Shown in pieces: positions 59,674-64,000 of a DNA stretch of 64,000 bases. The translations under genes and the position numbers were made by a program. The stretch covers positions 11,308 to 75,307 of the forward strand of contig DATKWD010000142.1 in assembly GCA_035529695.1 (NCBI GenBank), in the 5' to 3' direction. Each line of letters starts with the position of its first letter. Positions within the stretch are counted from its first letter, which is position 1. The notes beneath the pieces are model-generated. The model did no database searches, had not been told where the DNA came from, and saw only the letters and a program-made list of their open reading frames with translations. Source of the stretch: DATKWD01 sp035529695. GTDB lineage: Bacteria; Actinomycetota; Acidimicrobiia; Acidimicrobiales; Salinilacustritrichaceae.

Positions 59674-60627
59674 GTGACGCTCGCGACGTTCTCGGTTCCC
59701 AAGGCCAACCAGCCGTGCTGGTGTGGGAGCGGCCAGAAGTTCAAGCGTTGCCACAAGCCCACGACCGACGCCATCCGCCCCGGAACGGTCTCGCCCCGAC
59801 GAGCCGTGCCCGAGCGCATCGACAAGCCCCATTACGCAGCCAACGGCGGATCATCTCGCCGGGAGGCGGGCATGTCGAAGCCCTCTGCCGACGTCGTCGA
59901 TCGGATGCGCCGGACCGGACGGGCTGCGGCCGAGGTGCTCGATCTGGCCGGGAAGGCCGTGGCACCGGGAGTCACCACCGACGAGCTCGACGAGTTGGTG
60001 CACCAGGCGGCCATCGAGCGCGACGCGTACCCGAGCCCGCTGATGTACGGCGAGAGCCCGTTCCCGAAGTCGGTCTGCACGTCGGTGAACGAGGTCATCT
60101 GCCACGGCATCCCCGATGATCGTCCTCTCCGCGACGGTGACGTCGTGAACCTCGACGTGACCTTGTTCCGCGAGGGAGTCCACGGCGACACCAATCGCAC
60201 GTTCGCGGTCGGGACGATCGATCCCGAGAGCCGGCGGTTGATCGACGTGACGCACGAGTCGCTGATGGCGGCGATCGCCGAGGTCCGCCCGGGCGCACCC
60301 TTCAACGCCATCGGCCGCGCCATCCAACTCACGGCCGAACCGGCCGGGTTCGGCGTCGTGCGGGCGTTCGTCGGCCATGGCGTGAACACCGAGTTCCACA
60401 CCGAACCGCAGATCCCGCACTACTACGTGCCTCAGTTCACCGATGTGATCGAGGCAGGGATGACCTTCACCATCGAGCCGATGATCACGATGGGCAGCTG
60501 GGAGTTCAACCTGTGGGACGACGACTGGACGGCGGTCACGATCGACCGCAAGCGCACCGCCCAGTTCGAGCACACCATCTTCGTGACCGACGAAGGCGCC
60601 GAGGTCCTCACCCCCTGGCCCACCTGA
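59674..60627 (+). CDS. map: methionine aminopeptidase with N-terminal SEC-C zinc motif
   Basis: A 317-residue type I methionine aminopeptidase. The N-terminal ~30 residues carry a SEC-C zinc motif (PCWCGSGQKFKRCH), as in actinobacterial MapB-type enzymes, probably for ribosome docking. The catalytic core has VCTSVNEVICHGIPDDRPL (substrate His), NLDVTLFREGVHGDTNRTF with both metal Asp, GHGVNTEFHTEPQIPHY and FTIEPMI with metal His and Glu. GTG 59674 is needed to include the zinc motif. A 56-bp palindrome starts 17 bp after the stop. Confidence 0.93.
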   Translation: MTLATFSVPKANQPCWCGSGQKFKRCHKPTTDAIRPGTVSPRRAVPERIDKPHYAANGGSSRREAGMSKPSADVVDRMRRTGRAAAEVLDLAGKAVAPGVTTDELDELVHQAAIERDAYPSPLMYGESPFPKSVCTSVNEVICHGIPDDRPLRDGDVVNLDVTLFREGVHGDTNRTFAVGTIDPESRRLIDVTHESLMAAIAEVRPGAPFNAIGRAIQLTAEPAGFGVVRAFVGHGVNTEFHTEPQIPHYYVPQFTDVIEAGMTFTIEPMITMGSWEFNLWDDDWTAVTIDRKRTAQFEHTIFVTDEGAEVLTPWPT

Positions 60628-60643
60628 ACACGCCCCAACCCCC

Positions 60644-60699
60644 CAGCATCTCCGCTGCGGTTTCGACAGCCTGCTGTCGATTTCGAGACGAAGATGCTG
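60644..60699. repeat. 56-bp nested palindrome, left copy
   Basis: Outer arms CAGCATCT and AGATGCTG (8 bp) enclose inner arms TCGACAG and CTGTCGA around a CCTG loop. A 75%-identical copy of exactly 56 bp (61870-61925) lies beyond the next gene. There are 14 differences, some of them preserving pairing. Followed by 86 bp without features up to the nuclease gene, apart from TAGAGT at 60714-60719 as a possible -10. Confidence 0.75.
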
Positions 60700-60785
60700 A
60701 GCTTCGGCTGGTCTAGAGTGCTGCCAAGCCTTCGCGTCTCGGCTCGAGCGACGCCCGCAGACCTTGGTCTTCTTTCGGGGTACCG

Positions 60786-61856
60786 ATGCCGCCGCTTCCG
60801 GTGCACGCCCTCAGCCTCTTCGCAGATCAGTACGGGCTCCTGTCGCGGGCGCAAGCACGCGACGTGCTCAGCGAGGCTGAGCGCCGCGTGCTCTCCACCC
60901 ACCCAGATGTCGAACACATCAGCCGAAGAGTGTTCCGCCACTCAGCGGTCCCGGTCACCCTTGGTGCGCAGTTGCTGCTGCCGGTTCTGGATGCCACGCC
61001 GCGAGCCTGGTTGTGGGGGGCGTCCGCTGCGAGGTGGTGGGGATTCAGTCGCGATCGGTCGCCAATCGTTCATGTCGCGCGGGTCGACGGGTCGTATCCG
61101 AAACCTCTTGGTCGGATCCACCGGATCGGGCGCATCGATCCGTGCGACGTCACGCTTCACCACGGCATTCCCATCGCCCGACCCGAGCGGGTTCTGCTCA
61201 CGCTGGCGGCGCACGAGACCCGCCGATATCGACCGAGCCGGCTGCCTGAACGTCGAAACGGAGAAGACCTCGCACTCTTGCGGCCGGCGATCAAGAAGCT
61301 CGAGGGCGTGGTCGATCACGCCTGGTCGCTCGGACTGATCGACGCCGAGTTCATCACGTCGATGGTGAAACGGCTGCAGTCTCGCGGCCGGGCGGGCATC
61401 GTCGTCCTGCGAGAGGCGCTTCGAGATGTTGGCCCGGACTACGTGGCGACCGACAGCGGAACCGAACGACGCTTTGAAGATGTTCTCGGGGTGCTTGCCG
61501 ACCAGTTCGACAGGCAGGTCGAGATCAGCGACGATCACGGGCTGATCGGGCGGGTCGACTACCTCGCCCGGCGATGGCCACTGGTCGTCGAGGTCAACGG
61601 CGAACTCCACCACGTGACGCGGTCAGACCGAGCTCGCGACTCCCGGCGCTACGCCCGCCTCCTTGCTGCGGGCTTCTCGGTGGTGGTCGTCTGGCAATAC
61701 GACGTCTGGTCGGCGCCGGACCCGGTCTTTCGCGGTGTGTCGGGTCTTCTGACCAACCGCGACCGGGTGCCGACGCTTCACCGTCCGACCGCCGCTCCGT
61801 GGCAGCTCCTTGCAGACTCGCCCGGTCGAGTCGTGTCAGCGATCCGGCCCACCTGA
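60786..61856 (+). CDS. AbiEi-like/DUF559 (VSR-type nuclease) protein
   Basis: A 356-residue protein. The N-terminal ~80 residues resemble an AbiEi-type winged helix (LFADQYGLLSRAQARDVLSEAERR, then HISRRVFRH); the middle includes GASAARWWGF and the His-Gly pair VTLHHGIPIARPERVLL. The C-terminal ~110 residues are a DUF559/VSR-like nuclease fold: RVDYLARRWPLVVEVNGELHH, with Asp, Glu and His as metal-site candidates, and VVVVWQYDVW. Relatives are common single genes in actinobacteria and are often annotated as AbiEi antitoxins, but no AbiEii toxin is adjacent. Flanked on both sides by the 56-bp palindrome. Confidence 0.8.
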   Translation: MPPLPVHALSLFADQYGLLSRAQARDVLSEAERRVLSTHPDVEHISRRVFRHSAVPVTLGAQLLLPVLDATPRAWLWGASAARWWGFSRDRSPIVHVARVDGSYPKPLGRIHRIGRIDPCDVTLHHGIPIARPERVLLTLAAHETRRYRPSRLPERRNGEDLALLRPAIKKLEGVVDHAWSLGLIDAEFITSMVKRLQSRGRAGIVVLREALRDVGPDYVATDSGTERRFEDVLGVLADQFDRQVEISDDHGLIGRVDYLARRWPLVVEVNGELHHVTRSDRARDSRRYARLLAAGFSVVVVWQYDVWSAPDPVFRGVSGLLTNRDRVPTLHRPTAAPWQLLADSPGRVVSAIRPT

Positions 61857-61869
61857 TCCCGCATACCCA

Positions 61870-61925
61870 CAGCATCCGTGTCGCGGTTTCGTCAGCCGGC
61901 CGTCGAAAACGCGACAGAGATGCTG
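61870..61925. repeat. 56-bp nested palindrome, right copy
   Basis: Outer arms CAGCATC and GATGCTG (7 bp), middle arms TGTCGCG and CGCGACA (7 bp, perfect), inner arms TTTCG and CGAAA (5 bp). It starts 14 bp after the nuclease stop and ends 2 bp before the convergent DUF429 stop. No T-run on either strand. Confidence 0.8.
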
Positions 61926-61927
61926 GG

Positions 61928-62623
61928 TCAGATGTGGATGGCGAGGATGCGGTTGGTGGTGGGGTCGCGTTCGGGGTCGTCGAGGTCGGGGACCCGCTCG
62001 GCCACCCCTCGGCCGATCCGCCGGGCGGTCCAGGCTGCGGCTGCCGCATCGAGCAGGTCGTCGGTCGGCACGGCTCCGGCAGCGCCGACCTCGGCGGGGA
62101 TGTCGATGCCCTCGGTCCTCAGCAGGTCGAGTCGTCGGCGCGCCCCAGCCCATGACTTCTTGCGGTCGGCGAGGGGTGTGCCCTCGTTCATGGCGGCGAA
62201 GCTGAGTTCGGGGCCGACTTCGTACACCCGTTGGTCATCGGCGGCGACCGACGCGGCATCGCGCATCTTGTGGCGCAGCGCCCACGACTGCTTGCTGAGC
62301 TTGGGCCGGCCACGAGCGACGAGCGCCTGGTTGGCGTCGTCGTAGGTCGCGAGTTCGAGGACCTCGGCCGGTGGCGCCGTGAAGATCGTGCTCGACCGCC
62401 GACCCAGCAACGCCCGGGCCGCGCGGTCGACGTCTCGCCCGCCCCACGCCAGGTTGCCGACGGGGATGTCGACGCCGATCGCGACCAGCGGTTCGGCCTG
62501 CGCCACCAGTTCGGCCAGCGTGTCGGCGACGTGCGCGCTCACGTAACCGCCCGCGTCGAGCACCACGGCCACCCAGCCATGTCGTCCGGCGACGTCGGCT
62601 CCGAGCACCCGAGGACCAGCCAC
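61928..62623 (-). CDS. DUF429 family protein
   Basis: A 231-residue protein of the RNase-H-like DUF429 family: VLGADVAGRHGWVAVVLD at the N-terminus, IGVDIPVGNL with a second Asp, RDVDRAARALLGRRSSTIFTAPP in the middle, and KKSWAGARRRLDLL and PTDDLLDAAAAAWTARR near the end. The Asp pattern suggests a nuclease-like fold but no activity is known. It is divergent from the VOC gene (32-bp gap). Confidence 0.82.
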   Translation of the reverse strand: MAGPRVLGADVAGRHGWVAVVLDAGGYVSAHVADTLAELVAQAEPLVAIGVDIPVGNLAWGGRDVDRAARALLGRRSSTIFTAPPAEVLELATYDDANQALVARGRPKLSKQSWALRHKMRDAASVAADDQRVYEVGPELSFAAMNEGTPLADRKKSWAGARRRLDLLRTEGIDIPAEVGAAGAVPTDDLLDAAAAAWTARRIGRGVAERVPDLDDPERDPTTNRILAIHI

Positions 62624-62655
62624 TGCGTCACCCTGACACGCGCGACGATGAGGCG

Positions 62656-63045
62656 ATGGACATCACCTGCGTCACGATCGGCAGCCACGAGCCCGCCGTG
62701 GTCGCCGCATTCCGGAACGAGGCGCTCGGTTGGGGAGGGGTCGCGGTTTCACCCGACGGCGGCGGCGCGGTGTGTGGGCCACCCGGCGGGGGCACGCTCG
62801 ACGAACTGGAGGACGAGATCGAACGCCTCGTCGACCTCGGGGCCACCATCGCATGGGAGGAGGAGTTCGATCCGGCGGTCGCCGAGCACTACCGCAACCT
62901 CGTGCCCCTCGATCCTGAAGGCAACGAGTTCTGCCTCGGTGGAGGTCAGCTGGGTGCCTCGCCGACCTCGAGCTCGCGCTTGCGGTCGAGCCAGGCCTGG
63001 AACACGTCGGCCATCGACTGCGGGTTGTACACGTCCTCCTCGTAG
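62656..63045 (+). CDS. glyoxalase/VOC-superfamily protein
   Basis: A 129-residue VOC-fold protein: MDITCVTIGSHEPAVVAAF at the start and RNLVPLDPEGNEFCLGGG at the end of the domain (the metal-binding Glu region). The domain ends near residue 100; the last ~30 residues overlap the convergent SnoaL-like gene by 100 bp and look non-conserved. Substrate unknown. Confidence 0.75.
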   Translation: MDITCVTIGSHEPAVVAAFRNEALGWGGVAVSPDGGGAVCGPPGGGTLDELEDEIERLVDLGATIAWEEEFDPAVAEHYRNLVPLDPEGNEFCLGGGQLGASPTSSSRLRSSQAWNTSAIDCGLYTSSS

Positions 63046-63413
63046 GACCACTGCCCGTTGCCCGCATAGACCAGGCGGGTGAAGTTCGGCGCCTGGAACA
63101 CCGAGCCGTCGCCGAGATCGGTCATGCGGTTCTGGATCTCACACACGATCCAACCCCGGTCGGTGTCGAACACCGACCACTCGATCGGGAACGAGACGAA
63201 CTGGTCGTTCGGGAAGACGCTCATCGTCGAGGTGATCCAGTCGCGAATTGCCTCGCGACCCTCGAAACGGCCGAACAGGTGCTCGACGTAGACCGCGTCG
63301 GTGGTGAACTGGTCGGCCCATGCGTTCCAGTCGCCGGTCCGGCCGGCCACCCGGCCACGTTCCTGATAGGCCTCGAATTCGGCTTCCATCTCGTTGCGGC
63401 TGAATCGGGTCAT
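62946..63413 (-). CDS. SnoaL-like/NTF2-fold protein
   Basis: A 155-residue NTF2-fold protein (SnoaL-like polyketide cyclase or steroid-isomerase type): WNAWADQFTTDAVYVEHLFGRFEGREAIRDWI near the N-terminus and GWIVCEIQNRMTDLGDGSVFQAPNFTRLVYAGNGQWSYEEDVYNP towards the C-terminus. Start ATG 63413 overlaps the DUF6457 stop as ATGA, so the three genes upstream and downstream form one operon. Activity unknown. Confidence 0.82.
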   Translation of the reverse strand: MTRFSRNEMEAEFEAYQERGRVAGRTGDWNAWADQFTTDAVYVEHLFGRFEGREAIRDWITSTMSVFPNDQFVSFPIEWSVFDTDRGWIVCEIQNRMTDLGDGSVFQAPNFTRLVYAGNGQWSYEEDVYNPQSMADVFQAWLDRKRELEVGEAPS

Positions 63414-63646
63414 GAAGGTGCCTCCTCGGCGAGTCGTCGGGCCGTCTCGAGCGCTTCGTCGGCCGACAGTCCCGCCCGGCCGACGAGCCAGCAGACGATC
63501 GGTGCGGCCTTTCGCTCGCTCGCGTGAGCGGCGACCCCGGCCGTGTCGAGCAGCGTCTCGATGTCGGCTGCCGAGGGCGGAGCGATCCCCGCCGCTGCGG
63601 CGAACCGGCCGATGAAGCCCTCGGCGCTCTCGGTGGAGTCGGTCAC
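63410..63646 (-). CDS. DUF6457 small protein
   Basis: A 78-residue actinobacterial protein (ESAEGFIGRFAAAAGI, then KAAPIVCWLVGRAGLSADEALETARRLA) of the DUF6457 type. Often found near molybdopterin-related genes in actinobacteria. Start GTG 63646 overlaps the peptidase stop as GTGA. Function unknown. Confidence 0.72.
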   Translation of the reverse strand: MTDSTESAEGFIGRFAAAAGIAPPSAADIETLLDTAGVAAHASERKAAPIVCWLVGRAGLSADEALETARRLAEEAPS

Positions 63647-64000
63647 GAGCCGACCCTCGCATCGACCTCGGCGCAGAACGCGTCGACTCGATCGCGGACG
63701 ACGTCGAGGCTCGACGTCCAGAACGCCACGTCGTGCACGTCGATCCCGAAGCGACCCGCCAACTCGGCCGCGGTGCCGAGGCCGGTGCTCGACAACAGGT
63801 CGTCGTAGCCCTGTCGAAAGCGGTCGGGATCTCGCTGGTACTCCGCGAACAGCCCCAGACCGAACAACAGCCCGTACGCGTACGGCCAGTTGTAGAACAG
63901 TGAGCCGTAGTAGTGCGGCTTGGCGGCCCACATCCACCGGTGTCGCAGGTCGGCATCGAGACCGTCGCCGTAGGTGGCTTCCTGGGCCTCGGCCATGAGT
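63643..64000 (-). CDS. M3-family oligoendopeptidase, C-terminal part (cut by window)
   Basis: The last ~119 codons of an M3 (PepF-type) zinc peptidase; the frame is open to the window end, and the HExxH catalytic motif lies outside. The visible end shows HRWMWAAKPHYYGSLFYNWPYAYGLLFGLGLFAEYQ and a final DVHDVAFWTSSLDVVRDRVDAF, both typical of actinobacterial M3 oligoendopeptidase C-termini. It cleaves small peptides in the cytoplasm. First gene of the peptidase-DUF6457-SnoaL operon. Confidence 0.85.
   Translation of the reverse strand, partial: LMAEAQEATYGDGLDADLRHRWMWAAKPHYYGSLFYNWPYAYGLLFGLGLFAEYQRDPDRFRQGYDDLLSSTGLGTAAELAGRFGIDVHDVAFWTSSLDVVRDRVDAFCAEVDARVGS

Noticed and set aside
1..64000. 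CRISPR arrays, insertion sequences, prophage or integrase genes
   Set aside because: None seen: no regularly spaced repeats of 25-40 bp and no transposase, integrase or phage structural motifs.

Overview
The window is dense, high-GC DNA (roughly two thirds G+C by eye) with short intergenic gaps, many ATGA/GTGA stop-start overlaps and frequent GTG/TTG starts. The gene content points to an actinobacterium, most likely an Acidimicrobiia (Ilumatobacter-like) chromosome: a DUF3097 protein, a SEC-C methionine aminopeptidase, a DUF6457 protein, an FmdB/Ruc-type zinc-ribbon protein behind a CIRCE element, Dxs-type isoprenoid synthesis, and many TANNNT -10 boxes 6-10 nt from start codons, as in leaderless actinobacterial promoters. 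The lineage is inferred; no rRNA lies in the window.

Layout. 0-3.2 kb: an aldehyde dehydrogenase cut by the window edge, a RIO kinase and a class III nucleotide cyclase. 3.2-11 kb: a crotonase, then a CotH / VTC polyphosphate polymerase / DUF4956 / CotH-beta-helix lipoprotein operon. 10.9-18.8 kb (minus strand): an eight-gene directon running Gfo/Idh/MocA oxidoreductase, GlcG-like protein, vanadium haloperoxidase, enolase-superfamily enzyme, a peroxiredoxin-like gene with an in-frame TGA at its redox position (candidate selenoprotein), dus, maf and an acyltransferase. 18.8-27 kb: a second Gfo/Idh/MocA oxidoreductase, an ASPIC/UnbV repeat lipoprotein, a sugar ABC transporter, an aldo/keto reductase with an apparent ATC start, and a PhyH dioxygenase. 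27-34.2 kb: a nurA-herA-sbcD-sbcC DNA-end-processing operon. 34.2-44.1 kb: an ABC exporter, DUF3097, an SDR, a crotonase, a NifU-like protein, dxs, a PAP2 enzyme, a lipoprotein, an alpha/beta hydrolase and a hotdog thioesterase. 44.1-48.9 kb: tldD with two tandem tldE/pmbA paralogues, and an isolated CpaB/SAF protein. 48.9-51.6 kb: mtnP, fmdB/ruc with CIRCE, plsY and galU. 51.6-56.7 kb: a PEP-utilizer-like protein with its TetR regulator and paired operators, then moeA-moaA-moaC. 56.7-64 kb: a membrane protein, tRNA-Ala(CGC), a GNAT, a ClC channel, map, an AbiEi/DUF559-type nuclease gene bracketed by two 56-bp nested palindromes, DUF429, a VOC protein, a SnoaL-like protein, DUF6457 and the C-terminus of an M3 peptidase.

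The most notable signals are: (i) the candidate selenoprotein, where TGA replaces the first Cys of a CxxC motif and a SECIS-like hairpin follows at the expected distance; (ii) the two 56-bp palindromes framing the nuclease gene; (iii) the CIRCE element in front of the FmdB/Ruc gene; (iv) the archaeal-style NurA-HerA-Mre11-Rad50 gene order; and (v) the CotH/VTC/DUF4956 cassette. No gene-free stretch exceeds about 180 bp, and I saw no CRISPR array, transposase, prophage or origin.
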